A stretch of DNA of 64,000 bases from Locusta migratoria (Eukaryota > Arthropoda > Insecta > Orthoptera > Acrididae), in contig CM048750.1 in the NCBI GenBank assembly GCA_026315105.1, forward strand, positions 163,274,549 through 163,338,548. The letters run 5' to 3'. The stretch's first letter is position 1, and the number at the start of each line of letters is the position of its first letter. Below are positions 30,503 through 41,335 of this stretch, in pieces. The translations under genes and the position numbers were made by a program. The notes beneath the pieces are model-generated. The model saw only the letters and a program-made list of their open reading frames with translations, was not told where the DNA came from and made no database searches.

Positions 30503-32069
30503 CAGGGTGATTCAGGAGGAAAGCTACATGCTTTGAGGTGTGATCCTACTTTTGATTACGAACAAAAAATTTCTAATAAACATATGCATTTTTCTTAGCA
30601 GTTTCCGGGTAAACCAATGAAAACAAACAGGAACTAGAAAAGTGCAGGTGATAGTAAATTGAGATATTGTCATGTTATGATTTGTTTAGTTGTGTAAGTT
30701 TCCTCACAGAAGACGTTAAAACAGTCCATTGTCAACTCAATAAATTTTGCTGCTCTCGTAGACAGACGATGTGTTGTCGATCGAAGCTGAGTTATGCATT
30801 ACTTTACTTGAGTACAAGCATATAAAAGACGAGCGAGAAGTTCCTGTCTCGTTTCCACTCTGCGCTTGTACACTTGACTCTTCAGTCACCCCAACAATTA
30901 GCAATCCAATGAAGTAAGACCGGATGACCTAGGTGGCGAAGAAATGACTAGTACAACGGAGAAAAAAATAAGAAACCACAAGGAAAAGAACACATATAAG
31001 TTAAATAAGGAAAAATAACTCAAACCAATAAAGAAATTATTAAACTAAAAACAGGAGAAAAATAATATAAAAAATAATTTGACCCAACGACCAGGATGTG
31101 TTGTGTTGAGATGCTGTATCACTGGCCGCACGGAATATGTAGGAGCTCCGTCATGCTGAAAGCACATAGCAACTCGTGTTGATAAGGAATATCCTCCATG
31201 TATTATAGTAATACATTTTGAAGAAAATCAAGGTACCGTGTCTCATTAAGAACGATTACATAAAACAACTGGTCCACACCGCACCGCACGTTGCCTGAGA
31301 AGCGTCGTTGAAAATCTGTCCCCACAGTAGCGTGCACGTTTTCATTTGCCCATACGTGACAGCTGCGGGTGTTGTTGATTCCGTTGCGGATAAGTGTTGA
31401 CTCATCAGTGAACAGAATACGTGGAACTAATCGATCATTGGCAATGAACCATTGACAGAATTCTTGCCGGACGGCAGCATCTCATTCATGAAGATGTTAA
31501 ACACAGTGGGTACAGACATCGCCCGTGTACTGAGTGTATTAATCGTGTCTGTGTAATAGCATGTTGGGCAGCAATTCCTCTATAGTTAGTAGACGGGCTG
31601 TTACTACTTGAAGAATTTCTCAACTTCATTAAGAGCTTATTGAAGGAGACGTTCAGCTAAACACTCTGCCATCTGACACTCTGCGATTCGGAAATTTTTA
31701 TTGGTATTCTCGCCCAGAAGCTGTGGAATTCCCATTGGACAATACATAGATGCAAACATCATGTCAACATACTCTGCATGTGAATTGATCCGTTGCATTT
31801 TCACTAAAAGTGTATTCCCCGTTCACGTAAAAACACTGTGGTACCGTGCACTCCTACAAGCACTGTTGGAGTGAGGCTTGAGGTAAACAGCTGCTTCAAG
31901 CACAAGTGAATTGCGTACTGACAATGTTAGAGACGACGCTACACTTTTCCCATTCATAGTTCATTTGTTTACTCGGAAACCGTTAAGAAAAAGTCATATT
32001 TTTTTGTTGTTCAGAATCACCAGTAGCATCATCCCACAAAGTATATGCTTTTCCTGATGACTCACCCTA
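30503..32069 (-). mobile_element. Tc1/mariner-superfamily transposon with ~105-bp inverted ends
   Basis: The left end cagggtgattcaggaggaaa matches the reverse complement of the right end (agggtgagtcatcaggaaaa), and the match continues, with gaps, to a gtttccgggtaaacca-like block. TA flanks both ends. Confidence 0.82.
31080..31640 (-). pseudogene. DDE transposase in the 30503-32069 element
   Basis: Minus-strand frame: FIANDRLVPRILFTDEST with the first catalytic aspartate (near 31400), then RNGINNTRSCHVWANENVHA and FQRRFSGNVRCG, a block shared by a widespread insect transposase family. Beyond that LDFLQNVLL and MEDIPYQHE lead to the region of the second aspartate, which is degraded. Stops and shifts show it is dead. 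Confidence 0.78.
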
Positions 32070-32313
32070 TATATAGCACGCTGAGAGAAATGCAGTATTC
32101 GTCAAGAAATACCTGAAGATGGCCACGTGTCCGTTTCCGAAATCTAGTGGAGAAATTAAGACGTGACCTGGCTGAACACCCGAGAATTATATAAATAAGA
32201 AAGAAAATTCCCACATTTAAACATACAAACAAGTTCAACAAAAATGTAATTAGCATCTATTTAGTCTGAAGATATAATAAATTAATTTTTCGGGTAACAA
32301 TAATTGAATATTG

Positions 32314-32517
32314 CTCAATTGTTCAAATGGTTGTTAAGCTTAAGGGACTTAACAGCGGGGTCATCAGTCCCTAAACTTACAAACTACGTATGAACTACCT
32401 TATACTAAAGACGACACAAACATCCATGCCCGAGGAGGGATTCGATACCGCGACCGTATCGGCCGTGCAGACTGTGACTGGCGCGCAGCAGACCGCTCGG
32501 CCAATGCGGCCGGCGTC
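32314..32517 (-). mobile_element. SINE-A: SINE-A copy
   Basis: Near-complete, with an 8-bp likely target repeat gaatattg at 32306-32313 and 32518-32525. The head is a variant (ccgcattggccgagcggtct). Confidence 0.85.
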
Positions 32518-32525
32518 GAATATTG

Positions 32526-34790
32526 TCACAAATTATTGTTTACTACTCCTCATAAATGGATTTCGGACTTCGCAGGATGTTTAAAGATACCCCGAAAATT
32601 AACCTGATTTCACAGATTTCTACTATTGAGTCAAGAAACATTATATTTTAATGTTAGACAAATATAACACTGAAAAGAAAATGCTGTATTATAACCATCA
32701 ACTATCAAATTCAATTTTTTTCGCATATACGTGATTACCTCACATTCATAAATTTAATTACAATATGCAGTAATATGTAAACTGATGTGAATTTCATATT
32801 CCTCATTTAAAAACATGTGAACTAATTGCCATATATGGCACGGATTTATGAAGAATAACGCATCAAATCATTATCCATGGCGAACCAGTTATTAACGATT
32901 TGTGATCTTCCCCGATAGGCTCATTCCACTGTCATGTTTTATTTATATTACCACCTTGACTCGAAAAGCAGGCAATTCTTTAATTCATATAAAAGATAAA
33001 AGAAGAAAACGCGGGTGAATATCTAAAATGAACAGTAAGTGGCATTAAACAGATACAATGGTAATAAAACAATAAAATACCGTAACGCAATTCATACATA
33101 GAAACCCCAAGTGCTTCTTGACACCAGCGTAAGAATTCACAAAAAGTATGGAAGGAAAATAACCGTGTAAGCGTACAAATATGAATTGAGACAAGCGAAG
33201 AGGAGCAGACAATATTTTCATGAAAATTAAGAACCACATAGTATATCAGGAGAAAGAACTGTGCTTCCTTGGAAACAAAGCAGCACATGACAAATGAAAC
33301 GAGGAGGACATGAAGTAGCAGGCTTCCGCAGCATGCACAAAAGAAGTAAACTAAGTCAAATTTATGCTTTGCTCTGAGAAGAACGAATTAAAAATGTGCG
33401 GCTTGAGCATAGCAATCTATTAACAAGAATAACGGACTGCGGGAATACCAGAAAAGAGGAGAAGTGGGAAATTTGTGGTGTTGCAGGATTCTGGAAAATA
33501 AATAGACATATAAAAGAAGAAATTAACTCGGAGAAACTTTCAGACGAAAAATAGCTAGGGGCACTACTGTCCAAAATGCACGTTGTATTATCGTTGGAAT
33601 ACATAAAGAGTAATGGTTGTGACGATCCTATCAGACAGAACAGAACCGCAACAACCCCAGCACAAGTTATAATAGTTATAATGTTTCAAAGTTCATCACC
33701 TACTTTGCTGATGTAGACAAAACTTCTGTGTTAATCAGATTCTTCCAGAATCCAATGTTGTCCCGAAATTATTTAATTTGGCAGCCTGGGTTTTTCGTAG
33801 TAAATGGAAGTACACTACTGCATGTTTGACTTCTTTTTGTTATCTTATATAAAAAACAGAGACGACTTAACCAAACTGAGTGAGCCAAACTAAAAACTGA
33901 CTGTGACGCATCGCATTCGTATTTATAATCTGGATTCTAGAGAGTTCAAGATAGTTGGTACAATAACAGTAGGCATTTTTCACAAGTAAGAAATATATAA
34001 GATTAATCAACGCAAACAACAGACAGTTTTACAAATACTTATAGATCGGATAATATTATATACCAGACACACATGCAAAATATGATTAGTGCAGTGTTGG
34101 TTTGTTTACATAATTGAGATTGTTAAATAATTAAACAGCCATATAGTTTCGTTACGTACTAATTATGTCAAACTGTTAGGATGCATTACATAACTTCAGG
34201 ACATGATAGTAATTAAATTCTTGTAGTAATAATAGTAATTGCGTCATGTTAAAAGACAACAACGGTATCATTATTACAAGATTTTATAAAATTTAATTAA
34301 ACGAAAGTAACTTAACAGAGAACGGTTAAGACGGTAAATTTTAAGGTGTGAAATACTTTTAGTTTTCAACAAAGCGTTTCGAAATGCTTACTCCATTGAG
34401 AATACTTATCTGGTTCGTTGCTATTGTATTATCTACATTTGCGGCAAATTTCGAAAGAAAATAAAGTTCTTACAGTAAAGGATAATTATGGTACACACAA
34501 AATTATTGTATCTCAGTGCCTGTATGGACTATGGATATACAAAATAACTATACATTAGTGGACCATCTACTTTTACATACATAGAAATAAAGGGTATCGA
34601 ATACTTTCTTAATAAAGAAAAATTGGTTCCTTAGGGCTAAATCCATTACAGGGTATTAGCAGCAAAGCCACCATGGATCAATACAAGAGTGTGCAAGTTC
34701 ACATGTTTTTTTAACCTAATGTGTGTTCTTAAATGTAATGTCTCATAAACAAAAATAACTTTTTTATCTGTTTCCTTAAAAAAATATGTT
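32526..34790. other. unassigned AT-rich stretch
   Basis: 2.2 kb with only short frames and no repeat match I can see in the window. Confidence 0.3.
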
Positions 34791-34957
34791 TGTTAAATGT
34801 TTGTAAAGCTCATGGGACCCAACTACGCGGTCATCAGTCCCTAAACTTACAAACTACTTATGAACTACTTACGAACTAGGGGGGATTCGAACCCCCGACC
34901 GTAGCGGCCGTGCAGACTGTGACTGAAGCGCCTCAATCCCCTCGGCCATCGCGGCCG

Positions 34958-34959
<2 letters not shown>
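34791..34959 (-). mobile_element. SINE-A: SINE-A copy, shortened
   Basis: The usual middle (acggcacaaatatccatgc) is deleted, so the tail joins the B-box directly. The head abuts a long A tract. Confidence 0.88.

Positions 34960-35011
<52 letters not shown>
34960..35011 (+). repeat. uninterrupted 52-A tract
   Basis: Pure A run at the head side of the SINE at 34791-34959. The other side of that SINE has ccttaaaaaaa, so the A run may be an expanded A-rich target duplication. Confidence 0.97.
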
Positions 35012-35013
<2 letters not shown>

Positions 35014-35470
35014 AATATCCCTATTAAGATATGGCCCCGTGACAGGGAGCAAAAGTTGGGAAATTAAAGTGTTCAGAAGAGTTTGTACTTTTCAGTTATT
35101 ATTTGAGTAATAAAGGTTGCATTTTGTAGAGCTTTCTATCATGCTGATAGCCTGCAGATGGCTTAAAAATAGCTGCTTCAGAAATATATTCTTTCAGTAG
35201 ATACTGATCAAATACAGACAAATTTCTTATGTCAAACTTTTTCAAGTAGCCTGTGCCCTTTCTCGGCGTCCCACCTATCTCCATATGAAATTTCACACAA
35301 ATCGGTTCAGCAATTCGTCAAAACGCAAGAAACGAACAAACTCACATTCGCATTTAGATATTAGGAATATGATACATTTACCACAGCTTGAGCTCTTGTT
35401 CTACTACTAAACTATTATACCCAAAAAGTTGGACAGTTTCATTACGAGTAATGAAGAAACAAAGTGGGTG
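35012..35470. other. unassigned stretch
   Basis: A segment near 35283-35320 (aatcggttcagcaattcg) resembles a motif of the 17380-18650 repeat. Otherwise nothing seen. Confidence 0.35.
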
Positions 35471-35482
35471 ACTTATTCATTT

Positions 35483-35670
35483 GCCGGCCGCGGTGGCCGA
35501 GCGTTCTGCGGCGCGCCAGTCACAGTCTGCGCGGCCACTACGGTCGGGGGTTCGAATCCCCCCTCGGACATGGATATTTGTGCCGTCCTTAGTATTAGTA
35601 GTTTGTAAGTTTAGGGACTGATGATCCCGTAGTTAAGTCCCATAAGCTCTACAAACATTTGAACATTTGA
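35483..35670 (+). mobile_element. SINE-A: SINE-A copy with perfect 12-bp TSD
   Basis: Head gccggccgcggtggccgag, B-box gggttcgaatcccccc, tail gggactgatgatcccgtag. Flanked by acttattcattt at 35471-35482 and 35671-35682. Confidence 0.94.
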
Positions 35671-35800
35671 ACTTATTCATTTAAATCGCTATGTCAAAAC
35701 GTAGTCTCCACGAAAAGGTGGTCAGCGGCCCAACCATAATATTTTTGGAACTGTAATTTGGCAAAGACTCATCTAAACTTTTACAACCAGTAAAAGTTAG

Positions 35801-36012
35801 CCGCGGCGGAATAGCCGTGCGCATTGAGGCACCGTGCTGCGGTGCGCGCAGCCATTCGCCGTCGGGGGTTTGAGTCCGCTCCCCCCTCAACCTCGGGCGT
35901 AGGTGTGTGTGGTGTCTTTATGTTAGTTTAACTTAGTTTAAGTAGTTTGTAAGCTAGGGACTAATAACCAAGCAGCTAAGATCCATAGATTTACAAACAT
36001 TTGAACATTTTT
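35801..36012 (+). mobile_element. SINE-B: SINE-B relative with diverged head
   Basis: Head ccgcggcggaatagccgtgc, box gggggtttgagtccgc, usual end tttacaaacatttgaac. Only a 5-bp flanking repeat (gttag) is evident. Confidence 0.85.
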
Positions 36013-36399
36013 GTTAGTTTTATCAAAATTGAAGATGGTCGAATGATAAATTATCTAAATTTAGGCCACTTGACACGGAACGACGGAACTATTATTACCT
36101 GAACTAGCACAGATATTTTACACTTAGCATCAGTGTGAGACAATGTTCACTATTACGCTTCTTATTTCCCCATCTGACATATTTACAAGGTATGCAACAA
36201 ATGGAAACTTTGCAAGCTGGCATTTATTTTGCCACAAAACAGTACAAAAAGGAGAAAGTAGAAAAAAAATGTAAGAATTAAGAACGGAAACAAAAGTTGT
36301 TGCGGAAATACGGATAACACTAGAGAGCAATTTTTTCCAACTTAACGGATTTGCACGCACATTCCGACAACTGGTTAATGTGCTCAGTGTGGGATGCGA
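36013..36399. other. unassigned stretch
   Basis: Nothing recognised. Confidence 0.3.
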
Positions 36400-37340
36400 C
36401 CAACTGTCACAGCACTATAGGCCTAACAACTACTGGGTATGCTGCGAATGATGTCATCTGCTCGCAGGTAAAGAAAAGTGATTGGTGGATGCTTTTGTGG
36501 TGAAATCCTTCTCCAATTAAGATTCAATTCTGGGGAGAGGGCATGCAACACCATGCATGGAATACCGTGTTATGGAGTTGAGTATTATGGTCCATAAACG
36601 GAAAGTCTGCACACAGAGCACCTCGCAATAAAGATCTCGTCACGATACTTGGCAACGGTTAAACCTGTCCATACACACGTACAGTTTCATGACGGGGTAT
36701 TCCAGTGGTTAACGTAATTCCTGCCAACACCATTATGGATCCACCTTGGTATCGTTCGCTTTTCTCACCCATTGGGATCCAAAATCATATTTCACGGTGC
36801 CTCCAGTTGCTAATCCGTCGACAGTTACTGTACAGATCAAACCTGGATTCTTCTGTTAAGAGAACATTTGGCCATTGTTCGACCGTCAAGGTGGTATGTT
36901 GTCGTTCCTCTCTGTGAAGATGCGTCAACGGGACGCACATTACGGGTCTTGGATAATAAAGGCCACTCTACCGACGACGTATGAACACTGTTTGCCTCGG
37001 TAGAACTCTTCTAATGGATGCTACTTCGGTACTAAAGAGCCACCTTACATTCAAATAACGATCTTCTTTTCTAAAATCGCCCGTGATCTGCCCTGATGTG
37101 GTCTTCGGGATATGGTTTCGGTCTCTATAAACTGCCGCCACATCCGAGAAATAACAGAACGATTTACATTAGGCCCGTCTGAGACTGCTCTGCTTACATT
37201 TTTCCTCCACTTCATGCAATCTGGTAGGCGCCTTCTCTGTACCACACTGAATGTGTAACAGCAATTGGTGAATGGGGTACTATTGTGACCAAAGAAACGC
37301 AAGTTTTCCCACACAAGACAAAGTGTATCGTACAAACTAA
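36400..37340 (-). pseudogene. Tc1-like transposase, heavily decayed
   Basis: Right to left: NRSVISRMWRQFIETETISR and RRPHQGRSRAI, the first helix-turn-helix and GRPR-like linker; later LLTEESRFDLYSN (first catalytic region, D changed to E), GGSIMVLAGITL, HETVRVYGQV and FMDHN (second catalytic region). Frames shift repeatedly. A terminal repeat may start near 37346 (acagggttatttgagcctgg). Confidence 0.78.
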
Positions 37341-37542
37341 ATCTACAGGGTTATTTGAGCCTGGAACGGTTGACACACAAAATAATCAGTAGAATCGGGC
37401 GAGAACCCAAAGGAAAACTACTCTCTCCAAGTTCAATATGGCACTGGTGAAGTTCAGCAAGGGCGGTCTACAGGCAAAATCCGGAGAAAGGCCAGGGTCG
37501 AAGTTCCAGCGGTGCACAGACACGGCCGAAATCGCAACCACT
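37341..37542. other. unassigned flank
   Basis: Transposon end and unidentified sequence. Confidence 0.3.
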
Positions 37543-38503
37543 GACAAGGGGAACACCAAGTATGGTACCAACGGATTTTGATGGGTCGGAGGTATGTTGT
37601 GAGGGAATTCCTCCAGACCATCAACCTAAAAGGATTTATTCCAATGGACCTTGATTTCGAAGGTAATCGAGATCAAATTCGCAGCAAATTACCACACATA
37701 ACGTGTCTACTTATACATGGTGGCTACCTCTCAGCAAGACAGCGTGCTGTAATCGGCAAGGTACTAGGCTCCCCTGCAGGAGACCCGGGTTCGATACCTA
37801 GCGGCAGAAAATTTTTTAAAAATTATAATTGCTACTTTTTATATTTCAAAAAATGTTAAAAATAATTAAGCAAAGAAAAAGATATGAAGAAAGAAAAACA
37901 AAAATAATGAAAAGTCAGACGATTAGAAAAATAACCAACAAAATTATATATACCCTTCGGCTCATTTATTTTTCACTTTTCTTCATTTATCTTCTTTTAT
38001 TGTGCATAATTATATGCCTTTATACTCACTCCTATATTACAGCTTGAGTAAACAGTCAGGATAATAGCAAATAACACAGTAGCGACTGATTATTTTACTT
38101 ATTGCGCAGTGTTATTTACTCACTGTCGCCATCGTCACTATCTTTAACACCTGTAAAAATTCTGGATGATAATTGTCAGAAGCACCAAAAACACAGAACA
38201 TTGTAGCACCATGAACGACACGCTACGAATGACTAACCGACTGGCCGTAGCATAATAGTCACGTGGGTACACACGTCATAGGAGGAGATAAAAACAGCAT
38301 CTTGCCGATTACACCACGTTGTTTCGCTGAGCGGTAACCGCCATGTTACGCGTGGTAATTTGCTGCGAAATTGATTTCGATTTTCTTAGAAATCAAGGCC
38401 CACTGGAACAAATCCTTTTAGCTTCATGGTCTGGAAGAATTCCCTCACAACATACATACGACCCATCAAATTCCGTTGGTACCATATTTGGGGTTCCCCT
38501 TGT
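37543..38503. mobile_element. inverted pair of tRNA-like SINEs
   Basis: Arms at 37543-37761 and 38301-38503 are diverged inverted copies (shared phrases ggtaccaacgg, gatgggtcg, tgttgtgagggaattc, gctgtaatcggcaag). Only the left unit continues into a B-box-like gacccgggttcgatacctag (37784-37803). The centre (37805-38300) is AT-rich and unrelated. Confidence 0.8.
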
Positions 38504-38606
38504 GAGAGGGTCCAAAGCCGAAGCGGAAGTAAGCAGCGGAATCCAGTCTGGCGTAGTACTATAGTATGATTAAAACTACTTGCCAGTTGACAGTTCACAC
38601 GCTGGA

Positions 38607-38805
38607 AAATGTTCAAATGTTTGGGAAGCTTAAGGAACTTAACTGCGTTGTCATCAGTCCCTACGCTTACAAACTACTTATGAACTACTTTATGCTAGAG
38701 ACGACACAAACAACCATGCGCCATGGGGGATTCGAACCCCCTACGAGTAAAGACCTCGCGCATCGGAGCACAGCGCCTCAATGCGTTCGGCCACTCCGCC
38801 GCGGC
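38607..38805 (-). mobile_element. SINE-A tail with an alternative tRNA-like head, 11-bp TSD
   Basis: Perfect duplication cacacgctgga at 38596-38606 and 38806-38816. The tail is SINE-A, but the head reads gccgcggcggagtggccgaa, as in the copy at 22835-23021, showing head exchange between subfamilies. Confidence 0.92.
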
Positions 38806-38816
38806 CACACGCTGGA

Positions 38817-39574
38817 GCTACTTTCGTCCAGTCAGAGAGCTCAACGTCATGCCCGAACCGTTCCCCGTTGCCAAACTGCCATATTTCCTTATCTGGCTCT
38901 CTTTCTTGATTTTCGTTGTTTTCGATTGAGAGTACTCCCTGTTTCATCACTTAATGACAACCATACAAGAAACAAGACGGACAACGCTATTAATAAAATA
39001 CGTACTCAAGCAATAAGCTACCAAATCCTTGCGTACAATCTGTTATTTAATGTCACATATACCAGTATTATACTACAGGCATCAGCTTACGTTTAAAGAA
39101 GCTTCATATGATTTACGTGAAAACGAACTCTCCGAAGGCTACATTTCAGAGCTCTCACTGGGTGTATACTGTGAATTAGAAGCAGCTATGGATGTGGCTG
39201 CGTAGCGCCGTGTTAAGCTAACAGTTTCAATTGCAGGCATTCATAGGTTCAAACCCCGTCGTATGCGACTATATTAATTCCTAAATCAAATTTACTTTGT
39301 TGTTTTCATGAAATTAATTGAATTGTTTAACTTGTAATACCTTTTTACGTATGTGTCATAATAGTACTGACTTCATTATTGTTCTTATTTTTAATTCGTG
39401 AATCTTTTTATTTTATTTATTTATTTGATTGGATTCTACTTCTGTCGTTAATAACCTGTAATGGCACTCCCACTATAAACTACTGGTGGCTTCTTCCAAT
39501 AGTGTCTCACGTTATAATATTAACAGAATTTCTCCGTGTTTTGTGTGTCGTCGACAGCAGAGTGGTAGCAAAAA
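38817..39574. other. mostly unassigned stretch
   Basis: A tRNA-B-box-like ggttcaaaccccgtc at 39246-39260 may be a SINE scrap. Nothing else recognised. Confidence 0.35.
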
Positions 39575-39764
39575 TTTAAATGTCTGTAAAACTAAGGGAC
39601 TTAACTATATTTATCAGTCCCTATGCTTACAAACTACTTAAACTAACTCATGCTAACGACGACAAATACACCCATGCCCAAGGGAGGGCTCCAACCTCCG
39701 ACAGCGAGTAGCGGCGCGTTCTACACCAAGGCACCTTGGAACGCTCGGCCGCTCCACCGCGGCC
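39575..39764 (-). mobile_element. SINE-B: SINE-B-like copy
   Basis: Tail gggacttaactatatttatc, box gagggctccaacctccgac and head ccgcggtggagcggccgagc are all present. The target duplication is short (agcaa). Confidence 0.85.
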
Positions 39765-39914
39765 AAGCAATAGCCTATATGGCAACACTGTGAGAAACGT
39801 CAGATAGCAAGTAACTTTAATCGGACTATATCTGCTTAAGAACTTCTCGATGCGGCGGCTGCGCTGGCTTTGTTGCTTCCTTGGGCCAGTCGGAAGACTG
39901 ACTAGGAATACTGT

Positions 39915-40428
39915 CATTATTTTATCCATTATTTTTGATTAGAGAACACCGCAGCTGTATTCCTAATAATACTGTAGTAAATAAATATTGTAACCAGCCA
40001 CGAGATTTTATAAATCGCTTTATTTCACAGTTACTAGTTGCGGGCCTGAGCCCATCATCAGACGGTAGTGCTGATATCAGGTTGTTTACAGTGGTGTCCT
40101 AAAATAACAAAGTTGTTACAAGGTTAAATATTTTTATCCTAAATATAACAAAGTTTTCTTTCCTGTATTGATCACACTTGAATTAAGATCAATGTATAAG
40201 CAATGTACACTTAATTCACGTGTGATCAATACAAGAAAGAAAACTTTTTTATATTTAGGATAAAAATATTTAACCTTTTAACAACTTTGTTATTTTAGGA
40301 CACCAATGTAAACAACCTGATATCAGCACTACCGTCTGATGATGGGCTCAGGCCCGAAACTAGTAACGGAGCAATAAATTGATTTATAAAAATCTTGTGG
40401 CTGGTTGCAGTATTTATTTACTAATTAT
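39915..40428. mobile_element. foldback element 2 with hammerhead-like arms
   Basis: Inverted arms run from about 39959 to 40178 and from about 40214 to 40435, very closely matched. A direct repeat taggaatactgt (39903-39914) and taggaataatgt (40429-40440) differs at one base. The leader between the left repeat and the left arm is 44 bp, as in foldback 1. The arms overlap the right target repeat by a few bases. No protein is encoded. Confidence 0.85.
40332..40369 (+). ncRNA. hammerhead-like ribozyme candidate, best copy
   Basis: ccgt, then CTGATGA (40336-40342), one extra t, helix II gggc/gccc with loop tcag (40344-40355), GAA, helix III ac/gt with loop ta (40359-40364), H17 = a (40365), then acgg (40366-40369), which pairs perfectly with ccgt as helix I. 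Every part of a type I hammerhead is present in order. The unpaired t at 40343 is the only departure. The left-arm copy has GCAA instead of GAAA. Confidence 0.55.
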
Positions 40429-40440
40429 TAGGAATAATGT

Positions 40441-40904
40441 GTTCGATAGCGTCCACAACCCATTCTGGAACTCAGAGTGGTAGATATGTTTGCTGTAGTG
40501 GACTTTACTGCCTGCAGGTTACTGTTCGGTGGGGTAGCCAACTTTTCTTTTGGTAGGCGGAGCACGTTATTCTTAACGCCTGTGAGGTAGGCTGTTTGTA
40601 ACATTGGAATGTTAGTTGTTATGCCAGGTCTTAGGAGCCGTCTGGTGACTAGAAGAACAGATAGAATTCAGCGAAATACTTTACCGTTCGATAGGCGCCG
40701 TAACGTCATCGTTGGCGTGATTGTATGCTGCCATCTTCTGTGCAGAAGACGATTGTACAGACCTGGTGACAGTTTGTATGATTACTTCGGGAATTTAACG
40801 AAGGGCAGAGAACGAGTACTTTGTTTCTTTAATTTTGGACAGCAGAACTGAATAGTTAGAAGGGACGGTATAGAAACTCATCAGTTTGAAAAAAGAACTG
40901 CCTC
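40441..40904. other. unassigned stretch
   Basis: A frame of 80 codons at 40609-40851 reads through, with no known motif. Probably LINE or flanking DNA. Confidence 0.3.
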
Positions 40905-41335
40905 GGCGAAAGACGTGCTAAGGTGAAGATGGCAAATCGCGTAACTAAGGAATTCGAAAGTGCGACAGAAGCCAAGCAAGGGTATGTCTTGTCTCCTATC
41001 CTGTGTAATTTGGCTCTCACGCCTTTAAATAGAACCAAGGGACTGTAATCGAAGGAAATAGCTGGAATACGCAGCCCACGCAGACGATATAAGCCTACTC
41101 TCCGAGTCTGAAGAGGAGTTGAAGTAAATGACAAGAGCATTAAAGAAGGACGACAGAAAATTTGCACTGTTCATAAACGAAAGCAAGTACCTCGTTATAA
41201 AGTGTGAGAAAAGTCATCCTGCTGGATATCTATAGTCACTGCAGGTGGGAGACCAGTCCCGCAAGAGAGTGCATGAATTTAAACTGGTAGGGGTGTAGAG
41301 GCATGAGGTATTTGTTAACTTTAGTGAGCAACAAG
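40905..41335 (+). pseudogene. LINE reverse transcriptase, palm region
   Basis: Shifted frames give KQGYVLSPILCNLALTPLNR (the Q-G-x-x-L-S-P-x-L-F-N block), AYADDISLLSESEEEL-like codons at about 41080-41115 (catalytic block, shifted) and KLVGV near 41285 (the F-K-Y-L-G block). Non-LTR class. It resumes at about 42100 after a GC-rich insertion. Confidence 0.8.

Larger units (their letters stand above)
30368..32200. mobile_element. foldback element 5, split by a Tc1/mariner element
   Basis: Inverted ends: gaattctcgggtgtctggc (from 30372) matches the complement of gctgaacacccgagaatt (to 32189), and both continue through a caaggtcacgtc-like block to a CTGAAGA motif. The inside (30503-32069) is a separate transposon at a TA site. 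No target duplication could be fixed. Confidence 0.72.

Noticed and set aside
38566..39096. 176-codon open frame
   Set aside because: Its first part is SINE sequence read through; no domain and no splice context.
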